Shown here: positions 21,931 to 35,429 of the stretch, piece by piece
Layout: the number at the start of each line of letters is the position of its first letter
Numbering within the stretch: the first letter of the stretch is position 1
Assembly: GCA_024803745.1 (NCBI GenBank)
Contig: JANJXV010000129.1
Coordinates: 2,108,001-2,172,000 of the forward strand
Direction of reading: 5' to 3'
DNA length: 64,000 nt
DNA from: Megascapheus bottae
Taxonomy: Eukaryota; Chordata; Mammalia; Rodentia; Geomyidae
Position numbers and translations under genes: made by a program
The notes under the pieces: model-generated
What the model saw: only the letters and a program-made list of their open reading frames with translations
Told to the model about the DNA's origin: nothing
The model's database searches: none

Positions 21931-22973
21931 TCGACAAGGGGCAAAATGCAGGCAGAGAAGGCAGTGTGAAGCAAATGTTTTCTAAAGGAAGAGGGCAATA
22001 TTGACCCTTAAGTTTGGATCTTACCTAAGAAAGTCTCCTTGAGCCTGAGACCAGACTGGTAGTTGGGCCTAGTGGAAGACATTGCGATTGGACAAATAAG
22101 GTGTGCTGTTTACTACATCCACATGTATATTGTGAGATTGGAGGAGAGATTCAGCCTCCAGTATGTCTTTGGTGAGGTCTTTTGTGAGCAAGGATCTTTG
22201 GTCATTGGGCCCTGAAAGGTGACCCTGCCTCCCTCACAATGGAACAGAATATGGAACCCTGGTAACCAAGCCACTGTAACTAACAACCAGCTCAAGCCAG
22301 CTCACTTGGCCTGTGGCTCAGGAGGAAGAAAGATGTTGCTGTGCTGTTGCCAAAGGTCAGGAAACTCGAGTCTCAGGCATGGAAGTTGTGGATGTCTTAC
22401 TCGAAGATGTACATGCTAGATCATTGCCAAGCCACAAATCCAGTATATCAGAACTTTCTCTAAGAAGAAGGCCAGGAAAATCCAGGGCAACCAGATGAGG
22501 TAAATTTCTAAGAAGAAATGTATTTGACCCCATCATCCTCCCCACACACTACAACTTTCTTTTTTTTCATTTTTTTATTGTAATTAGTAAAAGGGTTAGA
22601 TGATATTTGCCAGATAGAAGGTGCATTAATTCACATACATTGATACCCTTTCACATGTCTTGGTACCCATTTCCCTCCAACCCCACACCCCCCACCCGTC
22701 TTGGTTTTCCTCCCTTCCCTATCAAATTTCAAATATCCAAATACAAATAAATTCAATATATCAGATAACAAAGTGAGATACTATACCAATATGGGATAAC
22801 CAAGGGACAGCAAGCGAGATGAGAGACAACATAGTACATTAAGGACAACAATCATTCATTATATGGCTTTTGTGTCAATATCCTGGAGGTCCTTTCAATT
22901 AGCTTCACATTATGTGGCCTTATATATGGCCTCTTGCTCTATTGACAATCTCTGCTAGTAGAGCCCAAGGTTT

Positions 22974-25900
22974 CTACTGATTATGACGAATGAGGGAAAC
23001 CACTGGGCCTAAGTTCCTTTGAGTCTGGCTTACTTCACTTAATATGATTTGTTCTAAGTCTTTCCATTTCCTAACAAATGGGGCGATGTCATTCTTTCTG
23101 ACAGCAGCATAGAATTCCATTGTGTACAAATACCACAACTTGTTGATCCACTCATCAACTGAGGGACATCTGGGTTGGTTCCATATCTTTGCTATGGTGA
23201 ATAGTGCTGCAATGAACATTGTTGTGCTAGTGGGTTTAGTATGCCCTTGTTTCTGGATTGTTGGGTAAATGCCAAGTACTGGAATTGCTGGGTCATAGGG
23301 GAGTTGTATGTTTATCGTTTTGAGGCACTGCCGCACTGCTTTCCATAGTGGTTGAACGAGTTTGCACTCCCACCAACAGTGTAGTAGTGATCCCTCCTGA
23401 CCACATCCCCTCCAGCATCTGTTGTCATTCGTTTTCCTGATCCTGGCCATTCTAACTGGAGTTAGGTGGAAACTTAGACTTGTTTTGATTTGCATTTCTT
23501 TTATGACCAGAGATGTTGAGCATTTCTTCATGTGTCTATAGGCCATTTTTGTTTCTTCTTCAGAGAAGGCTCTCTTTAAGTCTTTGGCCCATTTTGTAAT
23601 GGGATGGGTGTTACTTTGGAGGTTAGTTTTGGAGTGATTCAATTTTTTGAGTTGTTGATATATTTTAGATATGAGGCCTTGTTCCGTTGTTTGGGTGGTG
23701 AAGATCTTCTCCCACTCTGTAGGCTTCCTGATTAGTTTACTAGCTATATCCGTTGCCATACAAAAGCTCTGCAGTTTAATGCAGTCCCACTTATCCAGCC
23801 TTTCTCTGATTTGTTGTGATTCTTGGTCCTTATTAAGAAAGTTTCGACCTGTGCCAAGGAGGCCTAGTGTATCTCCTATTCCTTCCTGTAAACTTTTCAG
23901 TGTGTCAGCTTTTACCTCCACGTCTTTGATCCATTTGGAGTTACTTCTAGTGCAAGGTGACAAAGAAGGATACAACTTTAGTTTTCTGCAGGTGTTTAAC
24001 CAGTTCCGCCAGCACAACTTGTTGAAGAGGCTATCTTTCTTCCATTCTATTTTTTTGGCTCCCTGGTCAAAGATTAGGTGGCCATAGGTCTGTGGTTTAA
24101 TATCTGGGTCCGCAGTTCTACTCCATTGGACTTCAGGCCTGTTCTTGTGCCAGTACCAAGCTGTTTTGAGAATTATAGCTCTGTAATAGAGCCTTAAGTT
24201 TGGAATTGAAATTCCTCCAGCGCTGTTGTTTCTGCTAAGAAGTGTTTTTGCTATACGGGGTCTTTTATTATTCCATATGAAATTTTGAATTGCCTCTTCT
24301 ATGTCTTTAAAGAATGACATTGGGATGTTGATGGGTATTACATTGAATTTGTAGATAGCCCTTGGCAAGATTGTCATTTTCACAATGTTGATTCTTCCAA
24401 TCCAGGAGCATGGGAGGTTTTTCCATTTCCTTAGTTCTGCTTTAATTTCCTTTTTTAGGGTTTTAAAGTTTTCATCTAAACGGTCCTTTACATTCTTAGT
24501 TAAGCTAATTGCTAGGTACTTTATTTTCTTTGAGGCTATTGTGAAAGGATTTTCTTTCCTGATTATTGCCTCGTTCCTCTCAGTGTTGGCGTAAAGTAAG
24601 GCAGTTGATTTGTGAGGGTTGATTTTATTGCCTGCTACCCTTCCAAAGCTTTGAATCAGCTCAAGGAGCTTGGGAGTAGAGTCTATAGGATTCTTTAAAT
24701 ACAGAATCATGTCATCGGCAAAGAGGGATAGTTTTATTTCCTCTTTCCCTACTTGGATCCCCTTTATGCTTGCTTCTTGCCATATTGCACTGCCTAGGAA
24801 TTCTAGTACTATGTTAAAAAGGAGTGGAGAGAGTGGGCATCCTTGTCTCGTTCCTGATTTTAGAGGGAATGGCTTTAGATTTTCACCATTAAGTATAATA
24901 CTAGCAGTGGGTTTCTCATACACAGCCTTTATTACATTGAGAAATGTTCCATGGATTCCTAGTTTCTCCACATCTTTTAACATAAAGGGGTTTTGGATCT
25001 TGTCAAATGCCTTTTCCGCATCTATTGAGACAATCATGTGATTTTATCCCTGCTCCTGTTGATGTGTTGAATTATATTAATTGATTTGTGTATGTTGAAC
25101 CAGCTTTGCCTCCCTGTGATGAATCCAGTTTGATCATAGTGTATATTTTTTTTGATGAGTTGTTGTAGACGGTTGGCCAGTATTTTGTTGAGAAGTTTTG
25201 CATCGAGGTTCATCAAAGAAATGGGTCTATAGATCTCTTTCTTTGATGAATCTCTGTCTGGTTTGGGGATGAGGGATATGCTGGCTTCACAGAATCAGTT
25301 TAGTAAAGAACCTTCATTTTCAATTTCGTTGAAGAGCTTGAGGAGTATTGGTGTGAGCTCTGCTTTGAAGACCTTATAGAATTCAGCTGTGAATCCATCT
25401 GGCCCTGGGCTCTTTTTAAGTGGAAGTTGTCTAATTTCCATTTCTATTTCAGAGCTTGAAATAGGCCTGTTGAGTTGGGTTAGCTCTTCTTGGTTCAGTG
25501 TGTGTATGTTAATATTGTCTAGGAATTCAACCATTTCTTCTAGATTCTCAAATTTGTTGGCGAAAAGGTTTGAGAAGTATTCCCTCATGATATTCTGGAT
25601 CTTGGTAATTTCTGTCGTGATATTACCATTTTCATCTGCGATTTTGTTTATTTCGATATGCTCTCTTCTTTTTTTGGTAAGATTTGCTAAGGGCTTGTCA
25701 ATTTTGTTAATTCTTTCAAGAACCAACTCCTTGTTTTGTTGATTCTTTCTATAGATTTTTTATTCCAAATCATTTAATTCTGCTTTGATTTTAATAATTT
25801 GCTTTCTCCTAATGGGTTTAGGGTTGGTTTGTTGCTCTTTTTCCAGGAGGTTAAGGTGAAACATTAACTAGTTGGTTTGCCATTTTTCCAACTTGCTGTT

Positions 25901-26794
25901 GTAGGCACTCAGTGGTATAAATTTTCCTCTGAGTACTGCCTTTGTTGTGTCCCTAAGGAGTTGATATTTGTGTGCTCCTTATTGTTCAATTTCATAAACA
26001 GTTGGATATCTGTTCTGATCTCTTCGATTACCCATTGTTTTTGATTCAACAATGTGTTGTTCAGTCTCCATTAGTTACAGGGTTTTCGATCCAATTTGAT
26101 GCCTTTATGGTCTGAGAGTGTGCATTAAATGATTTCAGTGTTTCTGAATCTGTCCAGGTTTGTTTTATGGCCTAAGATGTGGTCTATTTTGGAAAATGTT
26201 CCATGTGATGCTGAGGAAAACGTATATTGTGGTGTTACTGGGTGGAATATTCTGCAGATGACTGTTAGACCTAGTTGGTCTATATAGTTGTTCAGTTCTA
26301 AGGTTTCTCTGTTGAGTTTTTGCCTTGTTGATCTGTCCATAGGTGAGAGTGGTGTGTTAAACTCACCAACAATCACTGTATTTCGATCTATGTATGGTTT
26401 CAGTGTAAGTAAAGTTTGCTTGATGAAGTTTGGAGCTCCGGGATTGGGTGTGTAAATATTTAGGATTGTTATGTCTTCCGGGAGGAAAGATCCCTTTAGT
26501 AGTATGTAGTAACCTTCTTTGTCTTTTCTTACTAATTTTAGTTTGAAGTCTATAGCATCTGATATGAGGATGGCAACTCTAGCCTGTTTATGGGCACAGT
26601 TAGCTTGATAGAGTTTATTCCAACCTCTCACTTTCAAAAGATCATTGTTTTTGGGTAAGATGTGTCTCTTGAAGTCAGCAGAACGATGGCTCTTGGTTTT
26701 TGATCCAACTAGACAACCTATGCCGTTTAATTGGAGAGTTAAGTCCATTGATATTGAGAGTTAGGATTGAGAGATATTTATTAGTTCCTACCAT
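22974..26794 (-). pseudogene. LINE-1 ORF2, unit B
   Basis: ORF2p supplies endonuclease and reverse transcriptase for target-primed insertion. The endonuclease keeps the NINGL start and SKIDHIL, but GDFNT reads GEFNT (catalytic Asp to Glu). The QETHL segment follows a TGA that replaces a Cys and is then shifted. The reverse transcriptase part (22974-25037, 687 codons) is open and has GTRQGCPLSPLLFN and the catalytic FADD, followed by the C-terminal cysteine motif [14 protein letters not shown]. Further breaks lie near 25037, 25217-25294 and 25727-26124. Unit C carries the same set, so they were inherited by copying. Confidence 0.88.
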
Positions 26795-27025
26795 TTTTAA
26801 AAGCTTTTAGTAGGGCCTGTGTCTTGACAGTTCTTGTGGTCCTTAGATGGTATGCTGTTTAGGTGCCATTTCTTTCCCTATATTGCATTTATTTTGGTTT
26901 TCTATGTATATAGCATCTTTGAGAATTCTCTGTAGTGTTGGTTTTGTTTCGCCATATTGTTGCAGCTTTTCCCTGGAATGGAATGTTTTTATTTTTCCCT
27001 CAGTTATGAATGAGAGCTTAGCTGG

Positions 27026-28026
27026 CTACAGTATTCTTGGTTGGTAGTTATTTGATATAAGGGCATGACATATATGCTTCCAGTCACTTCGTGCTTGCAT
27101 GGTCTCTGCTGAGAAATCTGGGGATATTCTGATTGGTTTGCCTTTGTAGGTTACTGATCCCTTTTCCCTGGCTGCCTTTAGGATCTTTCCTTTCGTTTCT
27201 ATTGATCCAGTTCGGATCACAATGTGGCGGTGGGATGTTCTTTTCTGGTCAGGTCTGTTTGGGGTTCTAAAAGCTTCTCGTATCTGGATGGGCCTGCCCT
27301 TCTGGATATTTGGGAAATTCTCTGAGATGATTCCCTGAAGTATATTTCCAATACCATTGACCTCTTTCTCCACGCCCTCCTCAGTACCAACTAGCCTTAA
27401 ATGAGGCTTCCTAATTGTATCTTGGACCTCCTGAAGCGCTCTCTCATATTTCCTAGATTTGGATTGACTCATTTTCTGTTCTTTATAATACCTAAATTAT
27501 CTTCAGCCACGGAAATTCTCTCCTCTGCAATGTCTAACCTGCTATCAAAGCTATCTACTTTATTTTTCATCTCCCTTGCTTCTAATTGCTCACTTTTGAT
27601 GTCTTGCATCCCTTGTTTTAGATCATGTATGGATTTCTTTATCTCCTTGATTTCCTTTTGAGTGGTTAGCTCGGTAGCTTTATTTTCTTTGGACATTTGC
27701 TGGAGTTTGGTCAGGTTTTTATTTGTGGATTCTTTGAATTCATCCATCTTTCTTTGAAAAACCTTTAATATGGCCTCCTTTATGGCTTCTTCTTTTTCAC
27801 TTATCACCTTGTTTTTGCTTTCCTCTTGTTCAGGTATGGCTTCCTCCATTATCTCTTTCTTTATATTTTCACATTTTTCATTAATGATGTTTATCAATTG
27901 CATTGGTGTAGCAATTGGAAGACTCTCCTCTAGGTTTGCCAGTGACTGTTCCATTGTCTGTTTACATTGGGTGGGGGATGTTGTTTCTTGATTTGACATT
28001 TTTCTTGAGTTTCTTGTTCTGCCCAT
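27026..28026 (-). pseudogene. LINE-1 ORF1, unit B
   Basis: Start MGRTRNSRKMSNQETTSPTQ, coiled coil to 27469, then the RRM and C-terminal domains from 27472 in another frame. The four-base overlap at the ATGA is identical to units A and C. It is complete in length but frameshifted at the junction of coiled coil and RRM. Confidence 0.87.
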
Positions 28027-28588
28027 TTGAAAATGGGAGCAAGATTACTACTAAATACGATTATAGTTTTTCAGATATAACCAACCTAGACCTCTGTAGC
28101 TGGCAGACACTAGATGTTCACAAGTTTTGATTGGTATTATCACTCTTTCTTTTTGTGCACTTACAGACCAGCCTAATACAACCACTGATAAGCGATTTAT
28201 ACCCAAAACAATAAGCCTCTCAATCCAATCTCTATTGTCTTTAAGTCCCTCTGACCCTAGAGAATAATTAACCACCTACATATACAATATTGCTCAACAG
28301 CCATCAAGTGTAGATCCGTGCAGTATAAGGGTTGAAAGATGAGCAGAGGTCCAGAGATAGAAAAAAAGAATGAGAGAGGTCAGGGGAGGTGCAAGAGGAT
28401 TAACATAGGAGTGTAAGAATATTGTAGTAATGAAGAAAAGTTATAGCATAAGGATAACTGACATAAGTTGGTAAGTAGGTAGCATATTTGAGTACAAAGT
28501 TTGGAAAGTATTAGAATAAAACTTATGTGTTGCTGCACGACTAGCTCTTAGCCCAACCAGTGGCCTCACAGTGGACCATGGGATGGAT

Positions 28589-29952
28589 CTGTTTTCTTGT
28601 CTACGTTGAGGGAAAGGGGTATTTCACAAGATGCAGAAGCGAAGATTTCAGAAGCAAATGCTGTGAGTGAATTAGCTCGTAAAAAGCATTTTTATTTTCT
28701 TTTATCTTTCTGCCAGTCTTGGGGCTTGAATTCAGGGCCTGAGCACTGTCCTCGGGTTTTCTCAAGTCTAGCCCTCTGCCACTTGAGCCACAGTGCCACA
28801 TCTAGATTTTCTATCTATGTGGTACTGGGAAATCAAACCCAGATCTTCATGGATGCTAGGCAAGCACTCTACCACTATGCCAAACTCTCAACCCTGACAT
28901 AGTAATTATAAAGTCATCATCATCATCATCATATCCAAATATCCTTTCTCCTACAAAGAATGAACACTTAACTGTGTCTAATGCTTTTTTTAATTTCACT
29001 AATTCTTCTGTGTTTTTCCCTCTTGCATTTTTTACACATGACAACAAAGCTAATCATCAGGAAAAATTGATTAGTATACAGAAACCTAATAATATCCTAG
29101 TAGATTGACGTCAAAAATATGTGCAAGATGCCCTGTGTGTTTGACCTAGTGGGAGAGTCCTTGGCTACCAAGCAGTAAGCCTCAGGTTTGATTCCTCATT
29201 ACCACATACATAGAAAACGCTGCAAGTGGTGCTGTGGCTCTGTGGGACAGCTAAAGCCTAAAGAAAGCCCAAGAACAATGTTCACACTCTGAGGTCAAGT
29301 CCCAAGACTAGCAAAAACAAAAAAAATTCGACAAGGGGCAAAATGCAGGCAGAGAAGGCACTGTGAAGCAAATGTTTTGTAAAGGATGAGGGCAATATTG
29401 ACCCTTAAGTCTGGATCTTACCTAAGAAAGGCTCCTTGAGCCTGAGACCAGACTGGTAGTTGGGCCTAGTGGAAGACATTGGGATTGGACAAATAAGGTG
29501 TGCTGTTTACTACATCCACATGTATATTGTGAGATTGGAGGAGAGATTCAGCCTCCAGTATGTCTTTGGTGAGGTCTTTTGTGAGCAAGGATCTTTGGTC
29601 ATTGGGCCCTGAAAGGTGACCCTGCCTCCCTCACAATGGAACAGAATATGGAACCCTGGTAACCAAGCCACTGTAACTAACAACCAGCTCAAGCCAGCTC
29701 ACTTGGCCTTTGGCTCAGGAGGAAGAAAGATGTTTCTGTGCTGTTGCCAAAGTTCAGGAAATTCGAGTCTCAGTCATGGAAGTTGTGTATGTCTTACTCG
29801 AAGATGTACATGCTAGATCATTGCCAAGCCACAAATCCAGTATAACAGAACTTTCTCTAAGAAGATGGCCAGGAAAATCCAGGGCAACCAGATGAGGTAA
29901 ATTTCTAAGAAGAAATGTATTTGACCCCATCATCCTCCCCACACACTACAAC
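28589..29952 (+). pseudogene. RalGDS-like 5' fragment in array, spacer B
   Basis: Same composition as spacer A, with six GAT/ATC units (about 28913-28933) and more substitutions in the exon (for example Gly to Val or Tyr changes), consistent with no selection. SINEs lie at 28716-28893 (minus) and 29130-29325 (plus). Confidence 0.8.
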
Positions 29953-30367
29953 TTTTTTTTTCCATTTTTTATTGTAATTAGTAAAAGGGTTAGATGATAT
30001 TTGCTAGATAGAAAGTGCATTAATTCACATACATTGATACCCTTTCACATGTCTTGGTACCCATTTCCCTCCAACCCCACACCCCCCACCTGTCTTGGTT
30101 TTCCCCCCTTCCCTATCAAATTTCAAATGTCCAAATACAAATAAATTCAATATATCAGATAACAAAGTGAGATACTATACCAATATGGGATAACCAAGGG
30201 ACAGCAGACGAGATGAGAGACAACATAGTCCATTAAGGACAACAATCATTCATTATATGGCTTTTGTGTCAATATCCTGGAGGTCCTTTCAATTAGCTTC
30301 ACATTATATGGCCTTATATATGGCCTTTTGCTCTATTGACAATCTCTGCTAGTAGAGCCCAAGGTTT

Positions 30368-33300
30368 CTACTGATTATGACGAATGAGGGAAACCACTGA
30401 GCCTAAGTTCCTTTGAGTCTGGCTTACTTCACTTAATATGATTTGTTCTAAGTCTTTCCATTTCCTAACAAATGGGGCGATGTCATTCTTTCTGACAGCA
30501 GCATAGAATTCCATTGTGTACAAATACCACAACTTGTTGATCCACTCATCAACTGAGGGACATCTGGGTTGATTCCATATCTTTCCTATGGTGAATAGTG
30601 CTGCAATGAACATTGTTGTGCTAGTGGGTTTAGTATGCCCTTGTTTCTGGATTGTTGGGTAAATGCCAAGTACTGGAATTGCTGGGTCATAGGGGAGTTG
30701 TATGTTTAGCGTTTTGAGGCACTGCCTCACTGCTTTCCATTGTGGTTGAACGAGTTTGCACTCCCACCAACAGTGTAGTAGTGATCCCTCCTGACCACAT
30801 CCCCTCCAGCATCTGTTGTCATTCGTTTTCCTGATGCTGGCCATTCTAACTGGAGTTAGGTGGAATCTTAGACTTGTTTTGATTTGCATTTCTTTTACGA
30901 CCAGAGATGTTGTGCATTTCTTCATGTGTCTATAGGCCATTTTTGTTTCTTCTTCAGAGAAGACTCTCTTTAAGTCTTTGGCCCATTTTGTAATGGGATG
31001 GGTGTTACTTTGGAGGTTAGTTTTGGAGTGATTCAATTTTTTGAGTTGTTGATATATTTTAGATATGAGGCCTTGTTCCGTTGTTTGGGTGGTGAAGATC
31101 TTCTCCCACTCTGTAGGCTTCCTGATTAGTTTACTAGCTATATCCGTTGCCATACAAAAGCTCTGCAGTTTAATGCAGTCCCACTTATCCAGCCTTTCTC
31201 TGATTTGTTGTGATTCTTGGTCCTTATTAAGAAAGTTTCGACCTGTACCAAGGAGGCCTAGTGTATCTCCTATTCCTTCCTGTAAACTTTTCAGTGTGTC
31301 AGCTTTTACCTCCACGTCTTTGATCCATTTGGAGTTAATTCTAGTGCAAGGTGACAAAGAAGGATCCAACTTTAATTTTCTGCAGGTGTTTAACCAGTTC
31401 TGCCAGCACAACTTGTTGAAGAGGCTATCTTTCTTCCATTCTATTTTTCTGGCTCCCTGGTCAAAGATTAGGTGGCCATAGGTCTGTGGTTTAATATCTG
31501 GGTCCGCAGTTCTACTCCATTGGACTTCAGGCCTGTTCTTGTGCCAGTACCAAGCTGTTTTGAGAATTATAGCTCTGTAATAGAGCCTTAAGTTTGGAAT
31601 TGAAATTCCTCCAGCGCTGTTCTTTCTGCTAAGAAGTGTTTTTGCTATACGGGGTCTTTTATTATTCCATATGAAATTTTGAATTGCCTCTTCTATGTCT
31701 TTAAAGAATGACATTGGGATGTTGATGGGTATTACATTGAATTTGTAGATAGCCCTTGGCAAGATTGTCATTTTCACAATGTTGATTCTTCCAATCCAGG
31801 AGCATGGGAGGTTTTTCCATTTCCTTAGTTCTGCTTTAATTTCCTTTTTTATCATTTTAAAGTTTTCATCTAAACGGTCCTTTACATTCTTAGTTAAGCT
31901 AATTGCTAGGTACTTTATTTTCTTTGAGGCTATTGTGAAAGGATTTTCTTTCCTGATTATTGCCTCGTTCCTCTCAGTGTTGGCGTAAAGTAAGGCAGTT
32001 GATTTGTGAGGGTTGATTTTATTGCCTGCTACCCTTCCAAAGCTTTGAATCAGCTCAAGGAGCTTGGGAGTAGAGTCTATAGGATTCTTTAAATACAGAA
32101 TCATGTCATCGGCAAAGAGGGATAGTTTTATTTCCTCTTTCCCTACTTGGATCCCCTTTATGCTTGCTTCTTGCCATATTGCACTGCCTAGGAATTCTAG
32201 TACTATGTTAAAAAGGAGTGGAGAGAGTGGGCATCCTTGTCTCGTTCCTGATTTTAGAGGGAATGGCTTTAGATTTTCACCATTAAGTATAATACTAGCA
32301 GTGGGTTTCTCATACACAGCCTTTATTACATTGAGAAATGTTCCATGGATTCCTAGTTTCTCCACATCTTTTAACATAAAGGGGTTTTGGATCTTGTCAA
32401 ATGCCTTTTCCGCATCTATTGAGACAATCATGTGATTTTATCCCTGCTCCTGTTGATGTGTTGAATTATATTAATTGATTTGTGTATGTTGAACCAGCTT
32501 TGCCTCCCTGTGATGAATCCAGTTTGATCATAGTGTATATTTTTTTTGATGAGTTGTTGTAGACGGTTGGCCAGTATTTTGTTGAGAAGTTTTGCATCGA
32601 GGTTCATCAAAGAAATGGGTCTATAGATCTCTTTCTTTGATGAATCTCTGTCTGGTTTGGGGATGAGGGATATGCTGGCTTCACAGAATCAGTTTAGTAA
32701 AGAACCTTCATTTTCAATTTCGTTGAAGAGCTTGAGGAGTATTGGTGTGAGCTCTGCTTTGAACACCTTATAGAATTCAGCTGTGAATCCATCTGGCCCT
32801 GGGCTCTTTTTAAGTGGAAGTTGTCTAATATCCATTTCTATTTCAGAGCTTGGAATAGGCCTGTTGAGTTGGGTTAGCTCTTCTTGGTTCAGTGTGTGTA
32901 TGCTAATATTGTCTAGGAATTCATCCATTTCTTCTAGATTCTCAAATTTGTTGGCGTAAAGGTTTGAGAAGTATTCCCTCATGATATTCTGGATCTTGGT
33001 AATTTCTGTCGTGATATTACCATTTTCATCTGCGATTTTGTTTATTTCGATATGCTCTCTTCTTTTTTTGGTAAGATTTGCTAAGGGCTTGTCAATTTTG
33101 TTAATTCTTTCAAGAACCAACTCCTTGTTTTGTTGATTCTTTCTATAGATATTTTATTCCAAATCATTTAATTCTGCTTTGATTTTAATAATTTGATTTC
33201 TCCTAATGGGTTTAGGGTTGGTTTGTTGCTCTTTTTCCAGGAGGTTAAGGTGAGACATTAACTAGTTGGTTTGCCATTTTTCCAACTTGCTGTTGTAGGC

Positions 33301-34209
33301 ACTCAGTGCTATAAATTTTCCTCTGAGTACTGCCTTTGTTGTGTCCCTAAGGAGTTGATATTTGTGTGCTCCTTATTGTTAAATTTCATAAACAGTTGGA
33401 TATCTGTTCTGATCTCTTCAATTACCAATTGTTTTTGATTCAACAATGTGTGGTTCAGTCTCCATGAGTTACAGGGTTTTCTTTGGTGGAGATGTGTGTT
33501 CAGCTCCAATTTGAAGCCTTTATGGTCTGAGAGTGTGCATGGAATAATTTCAGTGTTTCTGAATCTGTCCAGGTTTGCTTTATGGCTTAAGATGTGGTCT
33601 ATTTTGGAAAATGTTCCATGTGCTGCTGAGAAAAACGTATATTGTGGTGTTACTGGTTGGAATATTCTGCAGATGTCTGTTAGATCTAGTTGGTCTATAT
33701 AGTTGTTCAGTTCTAAGGTTTCTCTGTTGAGTTTTTGCCTTGTTGATCTGTCCATAGGTGAGAGTGGTGTGTTAAACTCACCAACAATCACTGTGTTTCG
33801 ATCTATGTATGGTTTCAGTGTAAGTAAAGTTTGCTTGATGAAGTTTGGAGCTCCAGGATTGGGTGTGTAAATATTTAGGATTGTTATGTCTTCCGGGAGG
33901 AAAGATCCCTTTAGTAGTATGTAGTAACCTTCTTTGTCTTTTCTTACTAATTTTAGTTTGAAGTCTATTGTATCTGATATGAGGATGGCAACTCTAGCCT
34001 GTTTATGGGGGCAGTTAGCTTGATAGAGTTTATTCCAACCTCTCACTTTCAAAAGATGATTGTTTTTGGGTAAGATGTGTCTCTCGAAGTCAGCAGAACG
34101 ATGGCTCTTGCTTTTTGATCCAACTAGACAACCTATGCCGTTTAATTGGAGAGTTAAGTCCATTGATATTGAGAGTTAGGATGGAGAGATATTTATTAGT
34201 TCCTACCAT
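30368..34209 (-). pseudogene. LINE-1 ORF2, unit C
   Basis: The reverse transcriptase and C-terminal part (30368-32431, 687 codons) is open, with GCPLSPLLFN and FADD. The endonuclease frame (33309-34163) is longer than in unit B: it extends to SLGTQQRQYSEE and includes the LSDHKGF catalytic His segment. GEFNT again carries Glu for Asp. The stop before QETHL and the breaks near 32431 and 32689 are shared with unit B. Confidence 0.88.
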
Positions 34210-34440
34210 TTTTAAAAGCTTTTACTAGGGCCTGTGTCTTGACAGTTCTTGTGGTCCTTAGATGGTATGCTGTTTAGGTGCCATTTCTTTCCCTATATTG
34301 CATTTATTTTGGTTTTCTATGTATAGAGCATCTTTGAGAATTCTCTGTAGTGTTGGTTTTGTTTCGACATATTGTTGCAGCTTTTCCCTGGAATGGAATG
34401 TTTTTATTTTTCCCTCAGTTATGAATGAGAGCTTAGCTGG

Positions 34441-35429
34441 CTACAGTATTCTTGGTTGGTAGTTATTTGATATAAGGGCATGACATATATGCTTCCAGTC
34501 ACTTCGTGCTTGCATGGTCTCTGCTGAGAAATCTGGGGTTATTCTGATTGGTTTGCCTTTGTAGGTTACTGATCCCTTTTCCCTGGCTGCCTTTAGGATC
34601 TTTCCTTTCGTTTCTATTGATCCAGTTCGGATCACAATGTGGCGGTGGGATGTTCTTTTCTGGTCAGGTCTGTTTGGGGTTCTAAAAGCTTCTCGTATCT
34701 GGATGGGCCTGCCCTTCTGGATATTTGGGAAATTCTCTGAGATGATTCCCTGAAGTATATTTCCAATACCATTGACCTCTTTCTCCACGCCCTCCTCAGT
34801 ACCAACTAGCCTTAAATGAGGCTTCCTAATTGTATCTTGGACCTCCTGAAGCGCTCTCTCATATTTCCTAGATTTGGATTGACTCATTTTCTGTTCTTTA
34901 TAATACCTAAATTATCTTCAGCCACGGAAATTCTCTCCTCTGCAATGTCTAACCTGCTATCAAAGCTATCTACTTTATTTTTCATCTCCCTTGCTTCTAA
35001 TTGCTCACTTTTGATGCCTTGCATCCCTTGTTTTAGATCATGTATGGATTTCTTTATCTCCTTGATTTCCTTTTGAGTGGTTAGCTCAGTAGCTTTATTT
35101 TCTTTGGACATTTGCTGGAGTTTGGTCAGGTTTTTATTTGTGGATTCTTTGAATTCATCCATCTTTCTTTGAAAAACCTTTATTATGGCTTCTTCTTTTT
35201 CACTTATCACCTTGTTTTTGCTTTCCTCTTGTTCAGGTATGGCTTCCTCCATTACGTCTTTCTTTATATTTTCACATTTTTCATTAATGATGTTTATCAA
35301 TTGCATTTGTGTAGCAATTGGAAGACTCTCCTCTAGGTTTGCCAGTGACTGTTCCATTGTCTGTTTACATTGGGTGGGGGATGTTGTTTCTTGATTTGAC
35401 ATTTTTCTTGAGTTTCTTGTTCTGCCCAT
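34441..35429 (-). pseudogene. LINE-1 ORF1, unit C
   Basis: Coiled-coil part 34884-35429 and RRM/C-terminal part 34441-34887, in different frames with the same ATGA overlap as units A and B. The coiled coil is four codons shorter than in unit B (181 against 185). Confidence 0.87.

Larger units (their letters stand above)
21179..22560 (+). pseudogene. RalGDS-like 5' fragment in array, spacer A
   Basis: Inverted homologue of 2405-3775. It contains the 5' exon candidate (22322-22499, AG before GAGGAAG and ATGAG before GTAAAT). That exon reads EEERCCCAVAKGQETRVSGM and has one base missing near its end relative to the 2461-2639 copy. The LINE-1 tail follows the donor by about 60 bases, inside the intron. 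It carries two SINEs and nine GAT/ATC repeats at about 21504-21532. Confidence 0.8.
22561..28588 (-). mobile_element. LINE-1, array unit B, nearly full length
   Basis: In minus-strand order: 5' UTR (about 28588-28027), ORF1 (28026-27026), ORF2 (26794-22974), 3' UTR (about 22973-22590) and an A-rich tail seen as a T run at the left edge. The 5' boundary coincides with the period junction, so the true element 5' end may be missing. ORF1 and ORF2 are both interrupted, so it is not autonomous. Confidence 0.92.

Noticed and set aside
22974..25037. A 687-codon open frame that could mean an active reverse transcriptase
   Set aside because: It is only the C-terminal part of LINE-1 ORF2. The endonuclease and the junctions upstream are broken, and ORF1 is frameshifted.
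24670..25041. Plus-strand frames antisense to ORF2 repeated in each unit
   Set aside because: Recur only because the LINE-1 is duplicated; they are shadows of the reverse transcriptase frame.
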